64,000 nucleotides of DNA from Emydura subglobosa (Eukaryota > Chordata > Testudines > Chelidae): the NCBI GenBank assembly GCA_007922225.1, contig ML680046.1, forward strand, positions 124,906-188,905. The letters run 5' to 3'. Below the pieces are notes generated by a model. That model saw nothing but the letters and a program-made list of their open reading frames with translations. It made no database searches and was not told the origin of the DNA. Shown piece after piece: positions 34,540-45,874 of this stretch. Position 1 is the stretch's first letter. Each line of letters opens with the position of its first letter. Position numbers and translations under genes: made by a program.

Positions 34540-35671
34540 TGCTTGCGGCCAGTTTACTTAGCGATCCAGGTCACTCTGTAGCAGATAACCACCCTCTTCA
34601 TTATTTACTATCCCACCAATTTTTGTGTCCTCTGTATCAGTGATAATTTTATGTTTTCTTCCAAATCATTGATAAAAATGTAAAATGGCATAGGGCCAAG
34701 AACCACTCCCTGCGGGACCACACTGGAAATACACCCGCTCAATGATGATTCCCCAGTTTCCAGTTATATTTTGAGACCTATCGGTTAGGTGATTTTAATC
34801 CATTTAATGTGTGCTATGGTAAATTTATGCAGTTCTATTTTTTTAATGAAAAGGCTTTCTTCTTTTCCTAGTCACACATCTTACAGAAGTCTAGTTAGAT
34901 TACATCACTATTATATTTACAACCCATATTTGTAATCACATAAAAAAAAAAAAGATACCAAGTTAGTTTGGCAGCATCTATTTTCCACATTGATTTCCTT
35001 GTTGATTTGCATTAATTACATGACCCTCCTTTAATTCTTTGTTAATTGAGTGCTATATGAGCCAATCCATTATCTTGTATGGATCGATGTCAGGCTAACA
35101 AGCCTATAATTATTCAGGGTGTCCCATTTACCCTTTCTAAAAATTGGTACAACATTAGCAGTCTTCAGGAACTTCCCCAGTGTTCCAAGACTTATTGAAA
35201 ATCAACATTAAGGGTCCAGAGATTTCCTCAGCCACCTCTTTTAAAACTCTTTGATAAAAATTAACTGAACCTGCTGATCTTAAAATGTCTAACTTTAGTA
35301 GTTTCTGTTTAACTTCCTCTTGAGATACTAGTGGAATGAGAAGTGTTATCAACATAGAATGAGACTATATTATCTGTTCTTCCCCACATATGGAACAGAA
35401 ATATTTATTGAACACTTCAGCCTTTTCTGTATTATAATTAATAATTCTATCATTTCTATCTAGTAATGGACCAATACTATTTTCAAGATACTTATTGTTA
35501 CTAACATATTAAAAAAAACCTCTTTCTTATTGTCCTTAACTCTGCTGGCCATAGATTTCTAATTGCATCCCTTTGCTTCCCTTATTAATTTTCTACAATT
35601 CCTAACTTCTGATTTATATTCATTACTCGCAACCCCTTATTTCCATTTGTTATATATATTTAATTAAATAT

Positions 35672-35705
<34 letters not shown>

Positions 35706-36110
35706 TATATACCTTCAATTCCCCTTTAAAGCAGCTCAGCTTTTTAAGCAGTGCACCTTTCTTTCTCGATGCTGGGATTGTGACTTTATGGTCTCCTAGT
35801 AAGGCATTTCGTGATTGTCATTGACAATGATTCCCAATTTCATTCACATTTTTCTGATTCTGTTCTTCCTTTCATCTGATTTGGCTCATAATTGTATTCA
35901 ACTTAATGAAATTGGCCCTATTAAAGCATGGAGTATTCCGATTAAAGCATCAAGACTTTATTCTGCTTGCACATTACATATGTGATCAAGTCATGGTCAT
36001 TTGTATCTAAGTTATTGTACGTTTTTAGTTTTTTGATCAGTTCCTCTTTATCTGTTGAGACGAGGTCTAATAAAGAATTCACCTGTGCTGGCTGCAACCG
36101 TTTTTAATTG
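34540..36110 (-). mobile_element. CR1-family LINE, antisense, decayed
   Basis: A minus-strand frame at 35,155-35,355 reads EEVKQKLLKLDILRSAGSVN and ends in FNKSWNTGEVPEDC, matching the reverse-transcriptase start of CR1 ORF2 (consensus-like EEVREQLSKLD...KSWRSGEVPEDW). Flanking sequence on both sides fits the same element reading leftward. Frames are broken throughout. It includes an AT-rich microsatellite at about 35,640-35,712. Confidence 0.75.
35640..35712. repeat. AT-rich (TA)n tract
   Basis: Runs of tatatata with ttaattaaatattttta inside the antisense CR1 copy. Confidence 0.9.
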
Positions 36111-36229
36111 TAGGAGATGAAGCTTGTTACTGTGGATGGTTGCGATGCTGCCCACTCTCTTGCTCCCTAACCTCATGGACTGGGCCATTGACAGCTGATG
36201 CCTCCAATTCCTTTTCTCCAGCTCCAATC

Positions 36230-36476
36230 TGTTCTGGTTTCTGCCCCTTCCACCAAGCTCCGTCCCCACCCTCCTTGACTTCTCGGCTGCATTGGACACT
36301 GTTGATCTCATAGGTCATAGCTGTCTTGTCTTCCCCTGGTTTTCATGATGTTGCCTTGTCCTGATTCTCCTCTTACCTCACTTGTTGTTCTTACTGTGTC
36401 TAGTTTGGTTGGTCATCATCCTTCCTTCTCTCACTCTGTTGAGGGAATCCCAGGCTTCCATCTGTAGTGCTCTATT
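36230..36476 (+). mobile_element. LINE reverse-transcriptase fragment
   Basis: The plus frame at 36,274-36,309 reads LDFSAALDTVDL, the conserved core motif of L2/Rex-type LINE reverse transcriptases (LD[LF]SAAFDTVDH). Sequence continues with serine/leucine-rich broken frames. Opposite in strand to the adjacent CR1 element. Confidence 0.65.
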
Positions 36477-36530
36477 GTACGGGGAGATTGTGCTGGATCA
36501 GTAAAAGGGCCACAGACCACTACCGATAGC
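36477..36530 (+). repeat. Direct repeat left of V11
   Basis: Starts tgtacggggagatt and includes gtaaaagggcca; recurs at 37,795-37,850 on the other side of V11 with several mismatches. Confidence 0.75.
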
Positions 36531-36583
36531 ATAATAGACTGTCTTCATAGAAATTAGCATTCACGTATCCCCCAGAGCAGAGA

Positions 36584-36611
36584 GGTTTTTGTATTGGTCT
36601 GTATCACTGTG
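36584..36611 (-). other. Canonical 12-RSS of V11
   Basis: CACAGTG, spacer ATACAGACCAAT, ACAAAAACC. Confidence 0.97.
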
Positions 36612-37220
36612 AGAGGTGAGCGTTGAGCTTGCAGACAATAGTAATCTGCTGCATCGTCGGCTTCAATGCTGCTGATTGTGAGAGTGTAAACAGTGCCAGA
36701 CCCACTGCCACTGAACCGGGCTGGGACCCCAGAGGCCAGGGAGGAGCCGTAATAGATGAGAAGCTTAGGAGCTTGTCCGGATTTCTGTTGGTACCAGGAG
36801 ATAAAGCTACTGCTCAGGCTAGAACTGGCTGTACATTTGATGGTGACTTTTTCTCCTGGAGACACTGAGAGGGATTCTGGAGACTGAGTCATAGTGACCT
36901 GCCCAGAGGAGCCTGGATTAAATAAGAAATAGAAATAAATACAGAAAAAAGGTCATTGATAGGGAGAAATGTTTGTATTATTATTAACATTTGCACTTTA
37001 GACAATGGTATAAAATACAGCATATAACACATGTTCACAGCCATTATAGTCCTGCCATAACTCCGATGAATTACTTATTTAATAGCCAATCTCGCTACAA
37101 TGTTTCAAATTTTTGAAATATCAATGGATCTTTGTGCTTTTAAGCCAGCGCCCTCTGGTTCTGATTCTTACCTGGAAGCCACAGCGCCAGTAAGCAGAGG
37201 AGCTGAGCCTGGGGGAACAT
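36612..37220 (-). CDS. IGKV: V11, intact kappa V segment
   Basis: Leader exon 37,172-37,220 ([16 protein letters not shown]), intron 36,913-37,171, V exon 36,612-36,912. The mature domain starts [15 protein letters not shown], then [19 protein letters not shown], one residue longer in CDR1 than its neighbours, then [29 protein letters not shown] and [16 protein letters not shown]. Invariant residues are present. An octamer variant lies 107 bp upstream. It belongs to no duplicated block in the window but is flanked by direct repeats. No defect seen. Confidence 0.95.
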
Positions 37221-37326
37221 CTTGATATGTCTGAGCTGGCAGGTGCTGCTCAATAAACCGTGGAGAGTGGAACAAAATCTTTTATAGCCCCTCAGAGCCA
37301 CAGGGCAGGGTCACTGGGGAGTTCAC

Positions 37327-37334
37327 ATGCAAAG
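37327..37334 (-). promoter_or_regulatory. Octamer-like site of V11
   Basis: CTTTGCAT on the coding strand (one mismatch to ATTTGCAT), about 107 bp upstream of the start codon; an AT-rich TATAAAAG lies between them near 37,280. Confidence 0.7.
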
Positions 37335-37794
37335 CAGCCCATGCGTGCAGGAACCTGGCCTGCCTGCTCTGACTAGCCAGAGAGCTGGTTTCTGTGCATC
37401 AGCGGTGTGTGATGGTCACTTACCCTGCAGGGAGAAATTGGATGGTCTGGTGGCCCAGGTACAGGAGGCCTGGGGTCTAGTCCTGCCTCTGCCACAGCCT
37501 TAGATGGATACAGCTGCACTGCGGCTGGGAGCGTGCTTCCCAACTCGGGAATACAGACAAAATTAGCAGTGGGGCTGGAGGTAACATGGGTGATGACTAA
37601 GTCTCTCCCTGCTCCCTGTTCCCCATTTGTAAGATGCAGAAGGTGATGCCCAGCGGCCGTGTCCTTAGAGGCGCTGAGATGTTACTGCTTAGCAAGGATG
37701 AAAGAAAATCGCAGGCCACAATTTTTGGGTGGAAACCACAATTTTTAACAGAGCTACAGCTTTAGTAGTTGCCATGAATTTGAGTGATGATGTT

Positions 37795-37850
37795 GTACGG
37801 GGAGATTTTGATAGACCGGTAAAAGGGCCAGGGACCATTTGATAGTGTAA
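37795..37850 (+). repeat. Direct repeat right of V11
   Basis: Imperfect copy of 36,477-36,530, same orientation. Confidence 0.75.
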
Positions 37851-38516
37851 TATTGATTATTATATTTGTTGCTAACAGCCACCGAAATCGGTAGGCCTTT
37901 CTGCAGGCCTGTGCAGCCTTGGCATCACTAAGCCAAGAGGGTAGGTGAGTTCCTTGCTCAACCTTTGCCTGACCCTGTGCCCCTCCCTGATGCTTGGGCG
38001 GTGATGGGATCTGTGTTTCAGGAAAAGACCAATAAGTTTATTAATGCATGCCCTCTGGGAGATGTTTGTCCCGACTCCAAGACATACAGATTCTGTAGGA
38101 ACACATCTAGTTAATTAATACTCTGAGGAGATCTCTTGATTAACTTTTGAAACTGCTTGCCCAGGAAGTTTTTTCTTGATGTGTCATTGTCTACTAACAA
38201 GGATAATTGCGTGTGTGGGGAGGGTGAGGGGGGAGGCTTGGACTCTTTGGGATCTCTTCTTGGACACAGCTTCGGGATCCTCTGATGACAGCTGGAAGAT
38301 CAGGCCTCTCAGAAAGCCATTGCTGTTTCCACTCAAAAGCCGCTCCAGACTTCGTGTTATATTGTTTCTACCAGTCTATTTATCAGCTGGACAGCCACGT
38401 ATTCATTTGATTTATTTCCTGACACCACCTCGCACAGAGTAAAGCTACCAAGAGCTTTGGGTTGGCAGAACCCTGGGTAACAAAGCGACCCTGTGTGCAG
38501 GTCTCAACATGACTCT

Positions 38517-38812
38517 GGGTATGTCTACATGGCCAGCGGCATTGTTAGAAGTGCGGGATCGATTCTGCGGGGTCGATTGAGTGGCAGTGGAAACTCACTC
38601 AATCGATTCTGGGAGTCGACGCCATTAATCCAGCCCTGCAAGGGGAGTAGCGCTGCGTCGACCGGAGGGCATTTCCCATCAGCGTAGTGCAGTGGGGACC
38701 CCACAGTAAGTAGAAGTTAGTTAGTCGACAGGAGATACGCAAGCTATGCTACGTAGCTTGTGCATCTCCCATCGACTGCTGCGAAATCTTCCGGCAGTGT
38801 AGACCAGGCCTC
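38517..38812. mobile_element. MITE, same family as 3,660 and 55,581
   Basis: Begins gggtatgtctacat and ends agtgtagaccaggcc. A subterminal hairpin (gagatacgcaagcta, then tagcttgtgcatctc) corresponds to those in the other two copies. Rich in tcgat and tcgac motifs. Confidence 0.75.
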
Positions 38813-39330
38813 CGTGGCAAGGGGCGCCCATGACAAATGTGACTGAGCAGCATTATGAGCTGGCGCCCGGGTTACAACCCCACACATATTTGGCCCGGCT
38901 GCCAAATATAGGCGAGGGGTGGCTAGGGCTAGAGTGGGCTCAGCTGCTCCAAATATGAGCCTTCTCACTGCCCACAAGTACCACCCAGCTCAACAGGTGA
39001 AGCCCCACCTCTGGCGGTGCCAGGGCCAGGTTGGCGCTGAGCAGCCTGGCTGCCCGACAGCGGGACGAGCAGGGAGAGTCCCTGGAGCCTGGCAGCAGGC
39101 AGCGATGGCATGGCGGGTCTGTGAGCCCGGCCCGAGTATGGCCAGCCCTGCCCAAGGGGCGGCGACAGTGAGTCCCTCCCTCCCTGGTGCCTGTGAGCGG
39201 AGCTGGGGCTAGATCCAGTGAAGGAGGGAGGGCAGCGAGCGTGATGAGGAGAGGAGAGGAGAGGGGGGAGGGGCTGTGAAGGAGGGAGCCAGATACAGAC
39301 ACAGCCAGCTATGGCCGCCGGCACATCAAC
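38813..39330. other. GC-rich island
   Basis: Strikingly GC- and CpG-richer than the AT-rich surroundings (for example ggcgcccgggtt, gcggcgacagtg), ending in a GA-rich run at 39,247-39,275. No convincing coding frame. It could be part of a transposable element or a CpG island; nothing here decides. Confidence 0.45.
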
Positions 39331-39339
39331 GCAGCTCCG

Positions 39340-39580
39340 AGCCTCCTCCTGCCCCTCTCACAGACCTTACACCCCTCCATATACCCCCAAATAACCCCCC
39401 TGCCCCAGCCCTCCAACCACCCCACCATGCCCTCCCATCTTCCACCCCTGAACTCCATCCAACAGCCACCATCCAACCCCCCTCCATAGACTCCCAAATA
39501 ACCCCCCGCCATAGTCCCCCTTCCCTCTTTCCCCCGCAGCTCCCACGCAACCCCAGCATACCCACCACCCCCAGCCTCTG
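39340..39580 (+). repeat. C-rich degenerate minisatellite
   Basis: Roughly periodic C runs with ccctccata...ccccaaataaccccc appearing twice (near 39,372 and 39,478). The minus strand is correspondingly rich in runs of four to six G. Confidence 0.7.
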
Positions 39581-39865
39581 AGAGCCAACGAGGACATCTC
39601 TTCTGTATTGCTCCCTTGCTTTTTGGCAGGCAGGCAGGCACACGCCTTGGAAGGTGCTGGAGTTTGTGTAGGTGACCACACCAAAACAGTCACTTTTAGA
39701 AACTTTCAAACAAAAAAATAATCCCAACCTTGTTACAGCCTTATTGATTAGTGTTTGTAAAGTGCTTTGAGACCCTCAAGTGCTAGATTAGTGCAGAGGA
39801 TGCGTGCGGCTCTAACACCCTCAACCCCAATCCACTGGAAGAAGTTAGTGATGCTATTGGTAAGG

Positions 39866-39942
39866 GTTTGGTCCTGCTTTGAGCTGGGGGTTGGACTGGA
39901 TGACCTCCTGAGATCCCTTCCAGCCTTCATCTTCTAGGATCC
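39866..39942 (+). repeat. SINE/CR1-type 3' tail
   Basis: Reads gggtttggtcctgctttgag, then gggggttggactggatgacc, then cccttccagccttcatcttc, the shared tail of turtle tRNA-derived SINEs and CR1. Confidence 0.75.
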
Positions 39943-40283
39943 TAAGGTGGGCAAATCTCACGCTACCTGATGTTTTTTCTAAAGTCCAAGATGTGGGAAT
40001 CACGTGATCAGATGAGAATCTTTGCTATCCTTCAAAAAAGAGAGACTCCGTTTCTAGCCCACATGGTCATGGAGAAAAGTTTGAAAATGTGAAATCATGA
40101 AGTCAGATAAAAAGAAGCCAAGTATATATTGGGGCTCTGACTTGTGCTTTCTGAGTGGTTGGGGGCAGCTATGCACCCGTTAAGGATGGTTATGAAAATC
40201 TGCTCAGTTTGCACAGATAAATGCAGGGCAGGGTTTTGCCCAGGTTGGTGGGAAAGGCTCTGGGAGAGTGTTTCCCTGCTCAT

Positions 40284-40307
40284 CCACACACACACACACA
40301 CACACAC
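40284..40307 (+). repeat. (AC)n microsatellite
   Basis: Uninterrupted run of about 12 CA units. Confidence 0.95.
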
Positions 40308-41240
40308 GCATGGAATGATTTGCACATGCCCATTAGAAGCAGAGCTTTATTGTGTGGCTGTGCTCTGTAGGGAGCTGGACTTTGTTGGTCTGGGACAGGA
40401 TAGTGCACTTATGAGTATAGGTGTAACCTACTGTCCTGCAGTTATGTGGCCCTGCACTTGCTACATTTTGGTGAATACAATGTAGCTGAATTGATCACTA
40501 GCAACAGATAATTGTGAGGATTGTGGATACCTTTCCCCTGTGGTTTGGTATGAGAGACACGGGCAGATTTATATCACACGCAGCAGGGTGTTTGGATTAT
40601 TTTTCTCCCCCAACTCATAATCTCCCTCTTCCAAATTCTCCCAGGTTCTCTCTGCCCCAGGCTTTCCTGTTTCATGCCATCTCTATCTCCCTCCATCCCT
40701 CCCTGCCTTAAAGCATCTTTGCTGTCAGCTGTCCCTGCTGGATTCCAGTGGATTTGCTGCTACCTGCTACCAGCTGCCTCCTGGTTCAGTTGTAAATGCA
40801 GGCAAGTGGTAAAGTGCCTCTAGTGTGCATCAGGGAGAACAGAGACCCCAGATGCTGTAAGGTGGGAGACGGGAGGAGGTGCTATGGGGATGAGGGCTGG
40901 AGAAGGTGAATGGCAGCAGACAAATTTTCTTGGCCTCATGCACCACTAGCTACGCTTAAGCCCAGGCTGACATAGACCCTAAAAGCAGCCCAAGGGCAAT
41001 GATTCAGGCCCAGCTGCCTAGCTCAGATTCAGTTCTCCAGAACATGAGTGGTTCAGACTCAGGATTGCTCAGTCTTGTGGGATTCAAAACTCTACATTAA
41101 ACAAGACATTGACGAAGCTGCTGTGCCTGGATAGATTTCACAGCCCTTTGGTTACTACAGAAGGTCTGCAGAACAAAGGGACAATCTACAGGAAACATCG
41201 TTTCAGCAGAGTGAGAAAGCTAGAGCTAACAGAGCTGGGA

Positions 41241-41268
41241 GGCTTTTGTGTTAGTCTGTATCACTGTG
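41241..41268 (-). other. 12-RSS of V12
   Basis: Heptamer CACAGTG, spacer ATACAGACTAAC, nonamer ACAAAAGCC (one change). Confidence 0.9.
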
Positions 41269-41983
41269 AGGGGGCGTCATAGCTTTGTTGGCAATAATAA
41301 TCTCCAGCATCTTCAGTCTGAACGGCGCTGATTCTGAGAGTGTAATCAGTGTTGCTACTTCCAGACCCACTGCCACTCAACCAGGCTGGGACCCCAGACT
41401 GCAGAGAGGAAACGCTGTAGATAAGAAGTTTAGAAGCCTGTCCTGATTTCTGTTGGTACCAGGCTATGTTATTGTAAATGGCTGAATTGGCTTTGCAGCT
41501 GATAATGACTTTGTCTCCTGGAAACACTGCCAGGATTCTGGAGTCTGAGTCATCACAGTTTCTGCACTGGAGCCTGGTTATGAAGCAGAATAAGAATATA
41601 GTTATAGGTAAATAAAACCACACCTTTGTTAGTCCAAATTTTATTTAAAGAGCTAGTAATTTTGAAAAAAGAGAATTTTTGTGTGGAAATTTTTTCCCCT
41701 TCATCTAGTTCTAAGGGTTTAAACTTGTTTTGTTAAACAGAGATTTGGCTGAGTTTTTTAGTTTATTGTGAAGTTATATAAATAGATTAAAAAATGAAAA
41801 CAAATAACCAAGCATGACACTGAACTGACAGAGCTCACATAACTTCCTGTGATATTTCTGGCTTCATGACCTCTGATTGCTTCCTTTAGCCCATTTATTC
41901 TTGGTTTGATTCTTACCCTGGACCCAGAGCAGTAGCAGCCAGATGAACCAGATGAGCAGCCAGATAGCTGAGCCCGTGAGATG
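41269..41983 (-). pseudogene. IGKV: V12, kappa V pseudogene (recent lesions)
   Basis: V exon 41,269-41,573 reads well from framework 1 to CDR3 ([52 protein letters not shown]), with the three-residue framework 3 extension shared with V14 and V16. A one-base deletion in the codons after PES (expected ctg, read tg) shifts the frame in framework 1. The leader (about 41,917-41,983) has GTC where ATG is expected and carries a short internal duplication. Splice sites and RSS are good. The single-base deletion could be a sequencing error, but the lost start codon argues independently for a pseudogene. Confidence 0.85.
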
Positions 41984-43661
41984 ACGATAAATGAAATGTA
42001 AAGAGTGAAACATAAGTTTTATAACTGTCCTAAGACAATGGAAATATCAGTCAAATGTCAATATGCAAAAGCTCTACATTCAATCCTATGTCATAGGCTC
42101 AAGGCTGAGAGCTGATCTGTTTGTGCCGTTTTGGAATGTGTGTAGTTATGAAGTTAACTACATGTAATCCAATTCAAGAATTTCAGGTGTTTCAGCACAT
42201 TTAGTGTATGCAATACAGAGTATCTAGACTGTTCTCTGTATTTGTGACATCAAGAAGTGTCACTTAGGAGAAGTTTGGCTTCAGCAAGTTTTATATTATT
42301 CATACCCTGGAATTGAACAGTCCATATTTAAAGTGACCTACAAAAATAACAGAAATATGACAGACTTTTGTTAAATAATAGTGCTAATTATAGAAACAAA
42401 ATATTGTCCACTATTCTGCAGATATTCCTTAGCTATTACGTTAACGATCTGTGTTTGTTGAACAGAAATATTTGAATTGAAATACGAGTATTTCACAGGA
42501 TGACTGAACTTTCTGTGGTGAATTCTTTGCAGTGTGGGAGGTTGGTTTTTTTCCATTTGTTTTATTTTTGTAAACTATCTTTGTTAAAAATGTTTCATTT
42601 CATTTCCGTATTGTATCAGGAACAGGCAGTGAACTCTACAGTTATCACGGTGAATCTCCCACTTACACGCTAACATTTTTGTCATTTACTCTGTCAATTA
42701 AAAATATATATATATATTTTTTTAAATTTTCTCACTTGGTCTCAGCCATGGCTGAATTTTGTGTGTGTGTAAAAACTGAACACAGTAGGTTCACCCAGGT
42801 TTTAATAATTCAGACATAACCAAAAGTAAATTCCTCCCTTCCCACAATTCAATCCCAGCAATCTAAAACCATAGGGGCAGGTTAGAGGAGTCATTATGAA
42901 AGCCTTTATGTTTTCCGTAAACAGAGTGCAAGACCTACACTTTCAAGTCTTGATGCTCCAATGCCAGATCCCTTGTGTGGTCATTACTATTACTGTTAAT
43001 TTCATTAGGGGCAGGAGTGGGTCCTCCCTCCCATCACGTACTTTGAGACTTGAACACCTGAGGATTCCAAAAAATCTGGAATAGTCTCAAAAGTCTTCAA
43101 TGAGTGGCATTGTTTGTAAATAAGGATTTACACTGGCCCTGGTGGAAACTCTGAGTTCAGGATCTGGCAATCTGGTTTATCTATCAACAAACTCACAGCA
43201 GATGCTGATGTCTTAGTCTCAATAGTCTCTTATTCACAGAGCCAAACAGCAACCCCAGATAAGGGCCATTTTCAGAGCCCTCTGGCCTGAAATCTAATTC
43301 TGCCTCTTTCCTCTTCTTTTTAAATTGCTTCTGGATTAATAAATCTTTAAGGTTTGGGGGATGGTTCAGAAAAGCTGCTCTCAGTTTGCACACTGGATTG
43401 CACAGGAGTGCAGGATTTTGCATCAATGGGTGGGAAGGGCACTGCACAGAACATTTTCTTTCTCCTGTCCACACAAATTGCTAATCACTCCAATGTGGAA
43501 ATTAGAGGTGCCTGTAGAACTTCAGTGTGCGCCTGAAGTCTGTAGCGAGCTGGGAATTTTTGTCCATCTAGCACAGCCCTGCATTGTATGGTAGGTACCA
43601 GTATAACATAGTATAGCGGTTATGTGCTAGTTACATGAGAATGAAAGGAACTTAACAGGGA
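41984..43661. other. Intergenic spacer between V12 and V13
   Basis: No gene seen. About 43,330-43,600 aligns with 49,600-49,860 and more weakly with 40,140-40,390, identifying this as one of three related blocks. A short TA run lies at 42,702-42,716. Confidence 0.6.
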
Positions 43662-43689
43662 GGGTTTTGTACTGGTCTACAGCACTATG
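43662..43689 (-). other. Degenerate 12-RSS of V13
   Basis: Heptamer CATAGTG and nonamer ACAAAACCC, 12 bp apart. Confidence 0.75.
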
Positions 43690-43988
43690 CAAGGTGGCCT
43701 TTCACCTTGTTGGTAATAATAATGTCCAGCATCGTCTGCTTCAGCCCTACAGATTGTATGTGTGATTGGTGTATCCATTCCCAGCGCCGCTAATCTAGTC
43801 TAAAAAATCCTCATGATGGATGGAAGCAGCAGAGATAAAAAGTTTGGGAGTTTGCCACCATTTCTGCTGGTACCAGCATATAGACAGGAGAGAGTTAGAA
43901 TCGGCTTTACAGAATATAGTAATGATTTCTCCTGGGAAAACTGAGAAGGATTTTGGAGACTGGGTCAGCCCAGTCTGACCCCTGGAAT
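43690..43988 (-). pseudogene. IGKV: V13, kappa V pseudogene without leader
   Basis: V exon with AG acceptor at 43,989. Framework 1 (QTGLTQSPKSFSVFPG), IFCKADS and CWYQQK are open, then a stop follows in framework 3 (HHEDFLD then stop). The 3' part is still recognisable as VEADDAG... in another frame. No leader exon is found in the 400 bp upstream, where V12-like flank runs on without it. V15 in block F is its counterpart and is also dead. Confidence 0.88.
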
Positions 43989-44879
43989 CTGAATAGATAG
44001 GGAAATATTGATAAAGAGTTGTCAATAAAAAAGATTGCTGTGCAGTCATTATATACTCTTTTACATTTAAATAGCAATTCGGTTGCGTTTTTAAATTCAC
44101 TATAAATTAATACAAAAGATCCTAACGTGGAAATGAAGAATAAACCAGGAGAGTCACTGAACTGAGGGAGTGCTAAATAGGTATAGTGATATTTCTAGAT
44201 TTGGATTTCTAATTGCTTCTTTAAGCCAGTGTCGAACGGCACAACCAGATGTGCTAACCCTATGAGGTTATTTTAGTGTGAACTGAGTGATAGTGTTAAT
44301 AAAACATAAAGAAAAAAACAAAATATTTGACCTGCTCTGAACAGAAGATAAATGTGTCTAATAGAACTATCCATTAATGCAAAATATCTACTCAGCGCTT
44401 GTGTCACAGGTTCTGTGCTGCTAGCTGATTTGTTGCCATCACTGCAGTTTTTGTGTAGTTATGATGTTAATATTCTAAATGTTAATGATCACGGACTGAA
44501 TTTCAGATGTTTAGGCATATTTAGAGTGTTTTTATACAGTTATTCCAGGTTTTACACTCTCTGCTGGCAGTGAGAAGAAGTTCAGCTTTATTAGCGGTAA
44601 GCTTTGTTAAAACTTTACACTAAATATGAAAAGTTTCATCTGTAAAGTGCTGAAGATCTGACTCCTGTGGGAAACCGGGCCACTGAGCATGTTCAAGGAC
44701 TAATTGGGAATCGTGTATGGAGGATTAATTAAAAATGCAAAGGAATGGAAAATGATTAAAATAAATTGAGGAGAGCTATGGGAAAGTGTCTGCTAGGGCG
44801 AGATCTATGTGAGGCATTGAAAGTAACCCATGATTAACAACACGGGAGAGAATAATCCTTTGTTAGCAGGATACTAGAG

Positions 44880-45135
44880 AACGTGACTGAGCTGTGTGGT
44901 CCAATGGGTAGGGCACAGTTCTGGGATTCAGGTGACGGGGGTTCCCCTTTTGTGGCTGACTGTGTTAATCTGGGCAAGTGTCTTCTCTCATTGTGGCTCT
45001 GCTGCTACTTCCACACTTTTGTCTGGTTAAATTGTAAGACCTTTGAGGCAGGAACTGTCTCTCACTATGTGTTTGTAGGGTGCCTATTACAAAGGAGTTG
45101 TAGTCCAGCCTGGGGCTTCGAGATGCTGCTATAAT
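44880..45135 (+). repeat. MIR-like SINE with long tail
   Basis: MIR-like body (ttctgggattcaggtgacgg, then gttaatctgggcaagtgtct) followed by ttgtaagacctttgaggcag and aactgtctctcactatgtgt, a tail common in amniote SINEs. Absent from block F. Confidence 0.65.
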
Positions 45136-45874
45136 TTGAATACCAACAGTAATGACACTATCAAGTCTTTCCCAGTTATAACTTTTTTCTATAAAATAGT
45201 TGCTCCAAATCCTTGATCACATTGCAGAGTTAGGCCAAAATTAAGTGGTGGTGAGGAGGGATTTCAGATTTGTGTTTCTAAGATGTGATTGGTTGAAAAA
45301 AATGAGTAAAGATTGTCATCCCGCGTGTAAATGCCTTGAAAAAGGGCAGTTAGTCCAGTGATAAATTTGGTGACAGTATTTTAACGTTGATAGTGACACG
45401 CTCATTTTCTGAACCACATTCCCTTGGTTTTGTATTCCCAGCAAATTGAGTGTGCAGTCCATGGCCTTAGCCATAAAAGAGAAAAGGATGTTTGGAAACT
45501 CTCTTGGAAACATTCACTTAAGATGCTTGAAGGATTATCATTGTCTCCACGTGTGACAGGCTGGCCAGAGGAATGGCAGCTGGAACCAAAAGAAGCTGCA
45601 CAGTTTGGTTTCATTCCACAAGCGGTTTATTTCAGAGGCACGTAGAGGGGAAGAAAAAGAAGTCCTACAGCTACAGACCCAAACAGAAAGGATAAGGTTT
45701 GTGAGAGAAGGAGGCTTCCCCCAGACCAAAATCCATGCAAAAAAAGACAGGGCTTCCTGTAGCCCAAAATACGATAGTAGACGCAAGTTAGGAAGGATAG
45801 AGATAGAGGAGGACATTTAAAAATCAGCAGCTACTTTATTGTGGTATCTGAGGCACATGGTGTTTCCTCTGAGA

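Larger units (their letters stand above)
29324..36583. other. Long gene-free stretch between V10 and V11
   Basis: The largest V-free gap, about 7.3 kb. It contains the rest of block B (to about 33,420) with two private insertions, remnants of the flank of the lost V4, a full-looking antisense CR1 reverse-transcriptase region and a LINE fragment. No gene seen. Confidence 0.65.
37335..41240. other. Intergenic spacer between V11 and V12
   Basis: No gene seen. Contains the second V11-flanking direct repeat, a MITE, a GC-rich island, a C-rich minisatellite-like tract, a SINE tail and an AC microsatellite, each listed separately. From about 40,140 it aligns with the flank of V15 (49,610 onward). 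Confidence 0.65.

Noticed and set aside
39276..39641. Long frames in both strands over the C-rich tract
   Set aside because: Low-complexity Pro/Gly-rich translations of a C-rich repeat, open only because stop codons are rare in such sequence.
45380..45405. Sequence gttgatagtgaca resembling V framework 1
   Set aside because: The aligned position in block F (51,155) does not keep it and no further V sequence surrounds it; chance similarity.
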